Below are positions 48,673 through 59,303 of a stretch of DNA of 64,000 nt, one piece after another; the first letter of the stretch is position 1; each line of letters begins with the position of its first letter. Position numbers and translations under genes: made by a program. The notes below the pieces were generated by a model, which did not search any database, was not told where the DNA came from, and saw nothing but the letters and a program-made list of their open reading frames with translations. Source of the stretch: Blastomyces gilchristii SLH14081 (taxonomy: Eukaryota > Ascomycota > Eurotiomycetes > Onygenales > Ajellomycetaceae); assembly GCF_000003855.2 (NCBI RefSeq), contig NW_003101664.1, forward strand, positions 186,001-250,000, in the 5' to 3' direction.

Positions 48673-49005
48673 TGTGATAAACTGCATCTGATTAATCATA
48701 TAGACTATTTCATTACACTTTATAAATTCTTTCATTTCTGATCACTGATCTGCAGCTACTATGAACACATGTAGTATACACTCTGATTCTTGATCATTTC
48801 TGATCACTGATTCTCAGCTGCTATGAACACATGCATATTCTTTCACTCTGAAGCTTCACTGCATACATCACCACATACATGTATAAATATTCACCTTGAT
48901 TGCTAATTCTCGCACTTTCTCTTTCTTTTCTTCTTTAACATTTTTATCTTTGTTATATAAGACCTATCAATATTATACTGATCTATTCGGCGTAGGCCTC
49001 TTACA
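48673..49005 (+). repeat. beta 3' LTR
   Basis: 333 bp, TGTGATAAACTGC to CCTCTTACA. A purine-rich tract (GAAAAGAGAGAG) stands immediately before it. Nearly all CpG sites of the 5' LTR are TG or CA here. Confidence 0.9.
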
Positions 49006-49037
49006 TGTCTTATTATAAGATAATAACAAAAAGCTGA

Positions 49038-49262
49038 TCAGTATTTGCTGATAAAGAGAAATTCTTGATCTGTTATCAATAATTTTAAAGTATTATAATT
49101 ATAAATGATGATATTTAAAAATAGATCAGTCAATTCAGAGGCTTTAATCTTTTTATAAATAAAAATATATTTAATCATCTTTATAAAACAGTTAACAATG
49201 ATCAAAATTAAGTCATATTCTTTAACTCTTATCAACTTCAGCAGATTAACTATGAAATTCAT
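49038..49262 (-). pseudogene. alpha-1 integrase core remnant
   Basis: 74-codon minus-strand frame. NFIVNLLKLIRVKEYDLILI then VNCFIKMIKYI and LLITDQEFLFISKY fit the gypsy integrase core (DFIxGLPxSxGYDAILVVVDRFTKMAHYI...IVSDRGxxFTSKF) with catalytic Asp residues lost. This segment is absent from alpha-2. Confidence 0.75.
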
Positions 49263-50879
49263 TAATAGATTCTGTTATAAGTTCTTTGAAACAGACAGTA
49301 ATATCAACTCACTATATTGCTTATACTGCAGAATTTTTATTCTTTGATAGATATTATAAGTCTTAATATACTCTTTAACATCTGTCTGAAGCTTGTTTTA
49401 AATATATTTATATTTTAGAAGCTTCTCAGTCTTCTCTAATCTGAAGTGCTCTATATAAGAATTATTATAATAAATTCTTAATAACTTCTGACACATCACT
49501 CTGCTATAAGAGATAAAGACTGAATCATTCAGCAGTAGAAGTTCATATTCTTCTAGTTATCAGTGACTTGATTTCTTAGCAGTACTGTTCTACTCAGAGT
49601 CTGTCTCTTTCAAGTTCAAATCAGATTCTTTCTTCTTTAACTTCTGAATTTAAGCTACAGTAGAGATATCTCTCTTCTATAACTTATTAATAAATTTCAA
49701 AAGTAGTCAGATTGAAAGATTGTAGATCATTTCATTCTTTATTAATTCAATAATTATAAGATATGATACAAGAAGCTCATGATCTTCAGTGTCAGTTCTC
49801 TACAGAGATTCAGATTTTCTTTCACCTTCTATACTGAGTTATACAGCTGTCTTATCAGCACTGTTTCTGAGCTTCAGAGAATCTTAACTCTCTGCAGTCA
49901 GCTTCTTCTGTAGTAATAACAGAGATTCTTTTATAGAATTCTTCTCTGCATTAACAATATTATAATTAGATTATTTAAATAATGTATCAGCAGAGTTAAG
50001 CTGATCTAAATAGTATTAAATATAGAAATTATACTTTGAAAGCAGCTTCACTCATCTGACTTGATATTCTGTCAAGCTCTTTATTGTCAAGAAGTAATGC
50101 AGATTTGTATAATCAGTGAGAACTTACACTGAGTACTTACTACTCTGAAGATAATATCATCAGATCTTAAAGAATTTGATAATTATTAATATCTCTTAAT
50201 TATGAGTATTATATCTTCTCTATATAAGTGATAACTTCTTGAAGAAGAAGATCACTGATCTTTATTCACAGTATCTTATAGACTCTGTGAAAAAGTCTTC
50301 TCTTACAGATATTTCATTATCTATATCTTTAGAGATGATTATTCTCTAATTCTTTCAATATTGAAAGATCTCTAATATCAACTGTGAAAAGATTTCACAG
50401 ATCTCATTCTCAGATATATCAGTCTCACACTGACTGAGTAAGTTGAGATTAAAGTGATTCAGTATTGTAATATCTGTAAAAGCTTGTTTCAATTCTGTAA
50501 ACATCTGCACAGTGTCTTGAGTAAGAGTAAACAGTTATATTTTTCAGTCTTTCACACTTCTCTTTAACAGATCTGTAAGAGAAGCAGTAATCTATGAATA
50601 TATATAAATGAATTATCTATAGAAATTTACAAATTCTAAAAACATCTGCATCTTACAGTATGTTTACAGCACTGATCAGTTCTTAATGACAGAGACTCAG
50701 CTTCTATTCATTGAAATGCTGTTTATCTTAATAATATAATCTAAGAAATCAATCTCCTGCATGTAGAATGAGCATTTTTCAGTATTTATATAGAGTTAAT
50801 ACTGTCTTAAGTAACTTAATACTTCTTAAACATGAGTATTATATTCTTTCTCTGTTTTTGAGAAAATTAGAATGTTATT

Positions 50880-51230
50880 CAGATATACTATACAGAAGAT
50901 GTTGACAAGGCCTTACAGTGTCTTATTTATATAGATCTGAAAGATGACTGAAGTATTATAAAGATTAAAAGATAAAACAAGATATTTAAAATTACTGTAC
51001 TTAGTATGAAAAGTTATTTTTTAAATATTATCTTTATTAACTCTGATTCTATGATAGATATTCTGTATATCAATCTTTGTAAACATCTTTACTTTAGATA
51101 ATTAATTGATCATCTTATTAATTAACAGTAATAAATAGTAATTCTTAACTATTATCTTATTAAGACCTCTGTAGTCTACACATAGATGTAGTCTATCATC
51201 TTTCTTAAGTATAAAGAGTATGAATACTTC
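50880..51230 (-). pseudogene. alpha-1 reverse transcriptase remnant
   Basis: Collinear with the alpha-2 reverse transcriptase region at 35480-35880 and similarly broken. It carries additional C-to-T/G-to-A changes. Confidence 0.6.
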
Positions 51231-53075
51231 TGCTGAACTCTTTAATGAATATATTCAGTTCTTTAATTATGCTTCTTCAAGATATTTATGCAGAATATTC
51301 AATTTCTTTATAGATAAGTTATAAAGAGATCTGTATAATACTATTATACTATCTTCAAGATAAATCTTATATTATATCTTAGTATCAGAAAACTTCACTA
51401 CTTCTCTTTCTGAAAAGACATTCTTATAATCTGTAAAAAGATGTTATATATATCTGTCTTTAATAATGAATACTGCTGCTAATCTTACAGTGAGAGTGAT
51501 AGCTTTTTCATCTATTCTTAAGTCTCAGTTATCTACTATACAGTATATCAACTCTATCTTTTTCTTAAGATTCTTTCAATGAAACTCTTCAGATTTCTCT
51601 ATCACTGTCTTTTCATTAGTGAGACAGTACTGTCACATCTGAGTAACTCAGTTAATGAGAGAATTGTTTTCTCTCAATTATAGAAGATCTAGAATAATAT
51701 TCTCATCTATAATATTAACTGTATAAAGAAGCAGACTGCTCTTCTTAAAGATTTCTTCTAAGTCTGTGATCACACACTTTACTTGAATTATATTAAAACA
51801 GTGATATTTTATTTCATTAATAAATTTTGTATAATCTGACAGATCTATCTTCTTTCAATTCTTCATTAAAGAAAAGAAATAGAATATGAAGTTAATATTC
51901 ATCTCAGAGTTAAGTAGATATCTTACTAGTATCTTCTTATTTAAGATATACATTGTGATTGTAATATAGACTTAGAGATATAAGAATTATTAATTCTTTA
52001 TTTCTTTCTCTTCTTTATCTTCTCTGAATATATTTGTCAGAAGAGAAGTTAACTTTAAGAAAATATCTTCTCAGTTTCTTCTCTTCTTTGACTTCTTATA
52101 ATCACTGATATAGTGATTATCAGCTCTGCAGTTAAAATAGAGATCTTTATCAAATCTTTTTTAATATTTCTTTACAGTGAGTAAAGAATCAGAATACTTG
52201 AAATTCTTCTTTACTTTCTTTATACTGAAGCTGTCACAGCACTGTTTAGATCTTATTATTAATTACTTAGAAGAAGTCTTATTAATCTTTTTCTCAGAGA
52301 ATTGATTATTCAAATAGATCTGAGAAGCTAGATTGACAAGCTCAGTGTAATTAATTAATAAACTCTGATACTGTAATATCATTGTTCACATCTTATAAGT
52401 CAGCTTTATAAGATAAAGCTATATCTTTAATTGATTCAAATCATCAGTCAATTTCTCTTAATATTCTTCAAATCTTATATTGAAATTAAAAGAATTCTCA
52501 TTATCTTATTAATATAATAAGTTGAACTACTGTGTTACTATGAAGTTGCAGTTACAGTAATCTTCAATTTAATTTAGTAGAAAGTTCTTAAATTCTTCTT
52601 AAGTTATTGTAATCTCAGTACACTCAAGCTTTCTCTTCTTAATAACTCAAGTAGTTACAGAGATGTCTTTAAGAAGGTTGACAGTGTATATTACTTATAT
52701 CTTATAAGTATTATACTAGCTCAGATTAAGACAGAATTTCTGTTCAAGAATATGAATAAAGCTGTGAAATTCAGATAATATGTTTTTCTTATATCTTAGA
52801 GAATCTCTGATCTTAATCTCTCTATCTTCATAATAGACATAGATGTGTAGAGACTGTGATAATAACAGAACAGTTAAAGAACTCATGTCAAAGTATGTAG
52901 CAGATTCAGAAATCTCAGATTTCTGCTAAAATAGAGATGTATACACTCTAGAGAATAATGTAGAGTTTCTTTCAGAGAGTGAGATCAGATCAGTCTCAGT
53001 ATAAATATATAAGATTATATCAGTCTATTAGAGCTTGACTGATTCAAACTTATAATCAGATTAAGTGATTCAAAT

Positions 53076-53608
53076 TGTAACATAATAAAATTAAAGTGAT
53101 GACTAGTTAACAGTGTTATATAGAGATAGTTATTTAAAAAGTTATATAAATAAGCTTAACTATCTTACTTAAATAGTGAGCTTATAGACTACAGAGTTAT
53201 TATAAGAATATCACAGATATAATACTTAGTATACTAAGAAAATTATATAAGAAATACAGTAACTCTTATATATATTTCAGTAGTAGAAAAATGAATCACT
53301 GACTTTTTTAATAAGAAGTCAGTATCTAGCTATTTTATATAGATAATAAGTGAATACTCTTCTCTTATTCTATAAGTGAGAATAGTCAGAGTGATATCTC
53401 AGTAGTATCTCACTATTAAGAAAGAGTAATCTACTAATCTTATATAAAAGCAGAGTTCTTATATTTATTAATCAGATCTTTCTATAATATATCTGAATAA
53501 TGTTATAAAGTGATTGAAAATCAGTTCAGATAAGATGAAATTATCTGTATAAAAGTAATAAGCTATGTAAAACCGCAGCAGAGTCTTGACACAGCTGAAG
53601 ATATAATA
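53076..53608 (-). repeat. alpha-1 LTR (right; 5' LTR in transcript sense)
   Basis: 533 bp, same length as 24329-24861. It is followed directly by CTGTA (duplication copy) and the continuation of MITE E. Confidence 0.88.
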
Positions 53609-54098
53609 CTGTATCTGAGATCAGAATCAGATTTTTTAATAGTCTTATTATTAATTTAACTAATTTCATTATACAGTTTTAATATTAAATAGTAATCTTA
53701 TACTATCTCAGTGAGACTTACTATTTACTCTTATTATATTTTTTAAATAAGATTATAATTTTTACTTCTTAATTTAAATTATTTTTATTACTTTAAATAA
53801 CTTTAAATCTTATTTAAATATTATTAAAAAGCATTACTTTTTAAAAAATTAAAAATAGTCTAAAAAAAATCTTAAAATATCTAAAAATAGTAACTTTATA
53901 TTAAGAATGAGACTAAATGAAATCAAATGAGATCACTTTCTCATTTTTTTCAAGTCATGATTTCATTTTAAGATCTCATATATAGTTACTTTACATGTTT
54001 TTTTAATGACTAGTCTCAGCAGGATTCACATCAAGAAATGTATGAGACCAGATCAAATGGGACCAAATGTGAAATTCATGGTCCCGGCGGCCAGTCTA

Positions 54099-56341
54099 GG
54101 ACTCATGCTGGATTAATAATGCTGCAACCCGCTCAAACCGAGCCAGAGGGTCTGAGCCCGCTGAGATAACCTTTTTTGTTATCCATAACTTTTACCTAGT
54201 AGTGTCGGACCGACCTTAACTTAGTTAACTATGGCCCGTGCTTAATAATCCTCCTTCTCACTTAGCTAGCAATCTTCAATCAAGCAAGCTTTGCATCACA
54301 CTTATTTAGTTAGTGATTGCTATTATTATATAAGTACTGTACAAGCATCAAACGCTCGCTTACGCTCGTTTGCTGCTTGCGCAGCCCTCTCTACCACTTC
54401 CACCCTCTACTCCTACCCCCCTCTTACTACCCCTTTCACCCCCTACTCTCTCTACCACCACCACCGTTTTCACCCTCTACCCCTACCCCCTCTACCGCCC
54501 TCTTTCACCCTGTATCACCCCTATCACCATTATCAGATTAATCAGAGCTGTACAGGCTGCAGAGCTGGCTGTTCAATCTCATTCATGAATTCAAAGAGAT
54601 GCACATCACATGAGATCATGTTACAGGGCATTTAGCAGCCATGAACACAGAGAAGAGTATAAAGAATGTAAATACTATAGAGAATGTATGAAAAGAGTAG
54701 AATGAAAAAAAGATTGAAGATTGAAGATTGACCTGAGCTGTATGAGCCGGAGAGCAGATCTGAGCATTCAAATATTTTTGATGAAGGTGCACATGATGTC
54801 ACATTACAGTGTTTTTTGCATGGAAAAGTTAGTTTTTCTATAATAAATAGAGAGATAAATAGAGAGAAGAGAGATATGGTATTCTGGCTCCACAAACTGA
54901 TTCCCCAGCAACACTACCTGTGTACTCATTCGTCCCTGAGTCTGTAGTTCAGCCGGCGAAATGGATGATGGAAACATAGCATATTTGCCCGTAAAAGTCA
55001 CCCAGGTCTTCAGTTATTGCATCTTTCCTCGGTTCCTGCACAACCGTCGCCAATTTGCTCCCCGTATACTTTAAGTTGAGGTGAGCGGGCGCAGGAGCAG
55101 GCGCCGAACATTCTTCGCAGATGAGCAGCGTATGCCATGATTCCCGGCTACTACTCCAGAGAGATGCTTAAATAGCGACAGACTTTTCGTGTAAAGCAAT
55201 TGCAGATTTTTATCGCAGCATGGCGGCTTACAATTAAGATGAGGTGAATGGCTTATGGTGCTGTGGAGGACAAACTCCCCCTAGGCTAGATGTCGAGGGA
55301 AACGCTCCTTTCTCCAATCTGTTGAGATTTCAGACTTGAAATATTAGGGAAATCAATGTATGGCAATGAGTCAGAAACGGAATGCAACATATGAAATCTC
55401 AAAGACTTCAGAATTCCTTTAGTTTCGCTGGGGCAGATCGTTAAAGAAATGTTGAATATGCCTGCTAGTGACGTCATTGCTTGTGAACACAGATCTGTCT
55501 GGTAAAGTTTGCTACTTCTCACGATTTCATAGGTTTACAGTGCCCCTTTCCTACCAACAATCTCCTATTTCGAATAGAGGGAACTGGGCACCTTAGTCAC
55601 TGCCTCCTGATATGGATGGCGTTTCATTACCCAGGGACTTAATAGGATATCTGGCGATACTTCGCTCCCGTTTAGCTGAATGTCTAGTATTCCCTTTGGA
55701 GTGTGGCGTTCCATGTTAGAACCATGTACCTTAATATATGTTGTCTCAACGTACAGTAGTACTTCATGAATGTGATACCAACACTGACGTCACTGCTACC
55801 ATATATATTGGGGGTAGAAAGGGAGGGGCCCCAATATTTCTCAAATAGGAAAAATTATTCAGGGCTTGTACTCAGCTTTATTACGCACTTCACTACACAG
55901 GGAAACAGAGCCAGGGAAGGTCTACCTGATAAAGCAACGATTCTTGCTCCATACACTACGTCACTGCCGGGGAACTAGGCCAGCTATCCTAGGTAAATAC
56001 TTGACCTCATGGGGGTTATTGGTATTAACGTCAAGCACATATGTGCAGGATACAGAACCATACCCGCCGGATGATCCTCTTTTTATTTTGTGGACTCGAG
56101 TAGAAAGAAGGGTAAAAAGCAAACAGAAATCCCCTGTTGAATCTCCAACCTCGTTCAACATTTCTACCCAGCTCCAACAGCTACATAAATTCCATCAGAA
56201 GTAAGAAGCCTTCGGCGCAGAACTCCCTTGCCCGCGAACATATTTATTGTCTCGAGACGTTGAGGGTTGCAGGAGTCGGAAATTAAAGAGCATAGGCTGT
56301 GGAACAAAAACCCGAAACAAGGGAGAAGAAGCCATATCAGA
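54099..56341. other. Right flank of the repeat island, no gene recognised
   Basis: 2.2 kb of normal-GC sequence. It starts with a small GATAAC/GTTATC hairpin (54165-54183), then a longer imperfect hairpin (54342-54379) and a C-rich tract (54384-54540). Two loosely similar segments (about 54543-54640 and 54733-54830, each with an AGCTGTA...GATG/GGTGCACAT...TTACAG order) may be an old direct duplication. The frames at 54291-54635 come from the C-rich tract. Frames at 55766-56204 show no family resemblance. Confidence 0.5.
54384..54540. repeat. C-rich low-complexity tract
   Basis: About 155 bp built from irregular CTCTACC, CACCC and CTACCCC words, almost without G. It could be a pyrimidine-rich promoter or the decayed end of a repeat. 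No gene follows closely on the plus strand. Confidence 0.8.
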
Positions 56342-56979
56342 ATGCATCGTCTACCCCGAACAGTCATCCCGCGGCTGAGGCTGCAACCATCACGAGCCAC
56401 CTCTTCGCAGTGGTTCTCGCCAGCGACGGCATCATATCAACTTGGATTCCAGGATGGAAGGGGGGTAAGAAGATATGCCAATTCCGAAGCGTCATCGACT
56501 AAAGAGGGGAAGGAGAAGGGCGCCGCATATGGTAGCGGGGATGATGATAGTGGTGAGTGACTCCCTCCCGCTTTTCCACACTTACAAATCCCAACAAGGA
56601 ATTTGGATAATTAACCAGATCCCATATGTACAAAGATAACCAACATTACCACCGCAAACATGAACCACCTCCCGAGCGCTCGGAACCAGAATCCTTCTCA
56701 GAAGAGTTCGAGCACCGGATTCCATCCAACAAGGCTCATCCCACGCTTAGTGACGAATATCAACACAGCGGCGCCGATCCGCAGCATCCCAAACGTCCTT
56801 CGAAAGAGGAGCTAAGCCCTGAGGACCAAAAGAAACAAAAAGAAACTGAGAAGGATGTAAGGAAGCATAACGAGGATATGGAGAAGAGGTATGATAGGGC
56901 TTATGTTCAACTTGATAACAAGGGAGAGTTTAGATCGTTGGAGGAAGAAGTTGAGCAATTCAAGAATCGAGGGAAATAA
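56342..56979 (+). CDS. Small charged protein, probably mitochondrial
   Basis: Two exons, 56342-56556 and 56619-56979, with a 62-bp intron, give 191 residues. The donor at 56557 is the one that keeps phase; the neighbouring GTGAGT at 56553 would not. I do not recognise the family. The N-terminus (MHRLPRTVIPRLRLQPSRA) is rich in Arg, Ser, Leu and lacks acids, as in mitochondrial presequences. The rest is very hydrophilic: HYHRKHEPPPERSEPESFSE, then a Lys/Glu-rich helix (DQKKQKETEKDVRKHNEDME), ending EEEVEQFKNRGK. An upstream in-frame ATG (56267) would add 25 residues, but the presequence-like start argues for 56342. Function cannot be stated. Confidence 0.7.
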
Positions 56980-57473
56980 TGCGAGGATTGCTGGGAGTGA
57001 TCTTGGATGAGAGATCCGTGCTAAAGAGATTGGGCAAGCAGTTATGCTTTACCTGTTGAAGATGGATTCTCACATGGCATGGACTGGTCCGCTTTTAATT
57101 CGATGGGTCTTCTTCTGATGGGCGGTCTCCATTTAATTCGATGGGTCTTCTTCTGCTGGGCGGTCTCCATTTTTATTCTTCGGCGTTCCTTACTGCGGGT
57201 TGTTGGTTCGTTGAATAACTGACCAAAATTGTCAATGGAAAAAAGCGACATTACGTCCTAGAGAAAAATGGATGAGGCACTTGTTCCTGTCTTGGATAAA
57301 TCCGAGCTATTTTTCGCATTGTATCATTGCGGTGCCATGCTCAAAGCAAGCAAAGAAATAGCGCAGGGAAACCACGGAGAACGAAGGATTCTGTACAAAA
57401 TGGTATTATATGGAGTGTTTAAGCTAGTAACACATCAATTTATATAGGTATCAAATCGAATGCCCACATAAAG
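56980..57473. other. Convergent intergenic region
   Basis: 494 bp between the 3' ends of the small charged protein gene and the PQ-loop gene. Apart from the 38-bp direct repeat listed below, nothing is recognisable. Confidence 0.5.
57094..57169. repeat. 38-bp tandem duplication
   Basis: Two adjacent copies (57094-57131 and 57132-57169) of a unit beginning TTTAATTCGATGGGTC and ending GGCGGTCTCCA; they differ at one base (GATGGG versus GCTGGG). Confidence 0.92.
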
Positions 57474-58545
57474 CTAGCCAGTGCTCTGCAGCAACGGGGT
57501 CTCTTCGGAAGGATGGTTCTCGTTGTCGCGATGAGCCACGATCCCATTGGCCCTAGATTCCGTTCCCGGAGCATCCCCGGGGCTTACATCGGTCTCTGCT
57601 TTCGATGGATTGACATACTCGAAATAGATCCCCATAATGAGTAACGTTCCCTGCAACAGGGCTGTGACCACGTACACCCCCCATGAACTCCAGCCCTCCG
57701 TACCCAGACGTGCTGCTAGGCTAGCCGCCCAAACTAGACTACCTGGGGTTTGGATGCACATCATCGGAATACTCAGGCTACCGACGCGACGGAGACGGAA
57801 GGTCGTATAGATCTGGGGAAAGTACTGGATGGACGCTAGGACGGCTGCGCAGATGCCGAAAATATTTGCGCAAAATTGACGCTGGTCTGAATGTGCAACG
57901 ACAATAATTATGACAACGACGGCCGTTGCGATTGTCTGAAGAATGCATATTGCAGCGACTATGAGGGCTATTCTGAAGGAGGGGGATGAGGGTTTGCTAA
58001 GAATGGCAGGGGTCGAGCGCGGAAAGTAAATGACAAAAAGGAAAAGGCTAAATATTCGGTCGTTTTAGTATATCCAATGAGCCACTAAGTTGTATCCATC
58101 TTCTTTTGGCGGGAGGAATACGGATAAGAAGGTACGGTTTCATCTCACATTATTGTAAAGCAAAGCGCTTGGACCCCGACCTGCAATATGCCCAACAGCC
58201 CAGCAAAACAGGAGAATCCATTAATCTCTTTGCAGCAAGCAATGTCCGCTCCACTTCTTGGGAGCACAAGTATATTTGCAAAAGAAAATGTCCCCGATGT
58301 AGTTCCTAATAGAATAAAATATGGGGATATTCCAAAGGAAGATCGTCGCGATATAATTCTGTAATGTTGAGGTAGATATGAGAGGAGAATGCCCAACAGG
58401 ATACATCTATGATAAGCACATCATATGTCAGTGAAAGGGCCTTAAAATTCAGGGTCACACTAGCTAATACTTACAGCGAAAGAGCAAAATTCCAAGGATT
58501 TGGCGATGCCAGCGCCTTGCAATGGGGGGTTATTGTCTCTTTCAT
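57474..58545 (-). CDS. PQ-loop repeat membrane protein
   Basis: Three minus-strand exons, 58475-58545, 58149-58406 and 57474-58047, in phase, give 300 residues. The start (MKETITPHCKALASPNPWNF) is the first ATG ahead of the first intron. Two PQ-loop motifs are clear: SYLPQHYRIISRRSSFGISP (after the first helix) and QYFPQIYTTFRLRRVGSLSI (about residues 185-205). Roughly seven hydrophobic segments are present. PQ-loop (MtN3/cystinosin-like) proteins include vacuolar or lysosomal amino-acid exporters and Golgi cargo proteins; the substrate cannot be read from sequence. The hydrophilic tail ends EETPLLQSTG, an acidic dileucine-type signal ([DE]xxxLL) that fits vacuolar sorting. It is convergent with the small charged protein gene. 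Confidence 0.92.
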
Positions 58546-59303
58546 GATGAGCTTCTTGAGGATGTTGGTGTCAGGCAACTGGGATTCTAGATTCTAGTGA
58601 CGGATAAGGTGAAGTCTCAACGTATACGTGCTTCTTCGAACGGATATCTGTCACATCATTATGTCGCAGAGGCTGATGAGCAGAATAAATCGAACACGGT
58701 GAGAGAGATGATGCCCAACACATGCGGTCATGTCAAGCGCTGGTCAGATGCAGCATGTACGAACACTGATTGGCTTGTGGTGAGCGCCAAAGTAATTACA
58801 TAATCTCTTATCTGAAGGTTATCGCTAGACGCCAGGAGAGCAACTTTACTACAGCTTCATGCTCAATTATCTCTTCATTGGCTTTTAGAGCAATCCAAAA
58901 GAGAGCTGTTCTGCCAATGAAGATGATCTAGCAGGCATGAAACAACGTTTTTTAAAGGCTTGGTGCATACCTTCAACTTATCTTTCAGGAAAGCAGCTGC
59001 AAGGCAGGGCCAACACATAAAATTAGGTCTTGCATCCACTACGTCACACCAGTGTCATAGGGGTCCCAACACCTGCTTTTTCGTCTTTGCCCATATATTC
59101 CAGAGATGATGTCGCCTGCTCTTTGTTAACTTAACTCCATCAAAAAGGTCATTTGTTAGTTGGCAACGTAAAGGGCCCTTGTATTGCTCTACATTGAGTA
59201 ATTGAGTATTTCAGGCCAATCCTTTTTGCTTTTCATACACTGTTATTGTGATCACTGACTTACTGCACCCTTGATATCGCGTAGTGTTCATTGAAACACC
59301 AAC
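58546..59303. promoter_or_regulatory. Divergent intergenic region
   Basis: 758 bp between the PQ-loop gene start (minus) and the Ish1-type gene start (plus), so it should contain both promoters. No specific site is identified. The 68-codon frame at 58597-58803 looks random. Confidence 0.5.

Larger units (their letters stand above)
29692..49005 (+). mobile_element. LTR retrotransposon beta (Ty3/gypsy), interrupted
   Basis: Bounded by two 333-bp LTRs and an exact 5-bp duplication TGTCT (29687-29691 and 49006-49010). Plus-strand order: gag zinc-knuckle remnant (about 43739-43790), protease-like region (about 44020-44240), reverse transcriptase (about 45760-46460), RNase H (46757-46990), integrase (about 47600-48150), then a purine-rich tract just before the right LTR. 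The LTR-protease-RT-RNase H-integrase order identifies Ty3/gypsy. Removing MITE D, alpha-2 and SINE copy 2 leaves about 5.75 kb. All frames contain many stops, often at former Trp codons. Beta lies in the alpha-1 integrase region. Confidence 0.88.
24329..53608 (-). mobile_element. LTR retrotransposon alpha-1 (Ty3/gypsy-like), interrupted
   Basis: Bounded by 533-bp LTRs and by CTGTG/CTGTA target duplications. Coding direction is minus: gag zinc-knuckle remnant near 52095-52140, reverse transcriptase near 50880-51230, integrase core at 49038-49262, chromodomain-like integrase end near 28430-28520. Without its inserts (MITEs B and C, a SINE-like copy, beta) the element is about 7.8 kb. A purine-rich tract stands next to the left LTR on the minus strand, in the position of a polypurine tract, which supports the orientation. 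All frames are riddled with stops made by C-to-T/G-to-A change. Beta cuts the integrase region at about 29690/49006. Confidence 0.85.
24308..54098 (-). mobile_element. MITE copy E, split by alpha-1
   Basis: Left piece 24308-24328 (TAGACTGACTGTGTGACTGTG minus its last base pairs is the element's rare-end terminus); right piece 53609-54098 ends GGCGGCCAGTCTA. Removing alpha-1 and one copy of its 5-bp duplication (CTGTG at 24324-24328, CTGTA at 53609-53613) leaves 21 + 490 - 5 = 506 bp, exactly the length of copies A, B and D, with the correct internal junction. This is the oldest resolved insertion of the nest. A clean 8-bp duplication around E itself is not visible. Confidence 0.85.

Noticed and set aside
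24329..53608. CRISPR-like or satellite array explanation for the repeated segments
   Set aside because: The repeats are few, hundreds of bases long, and have LTR or MITE boundaries with target duplications; there are no regular spacers.
54291..54635. Pro/Ser/Thr-rich frames of 114, 74 and 72 codons
   Set aside because: All three come from the same C-rich low-complexity tract read in three frames, which argues against coding.
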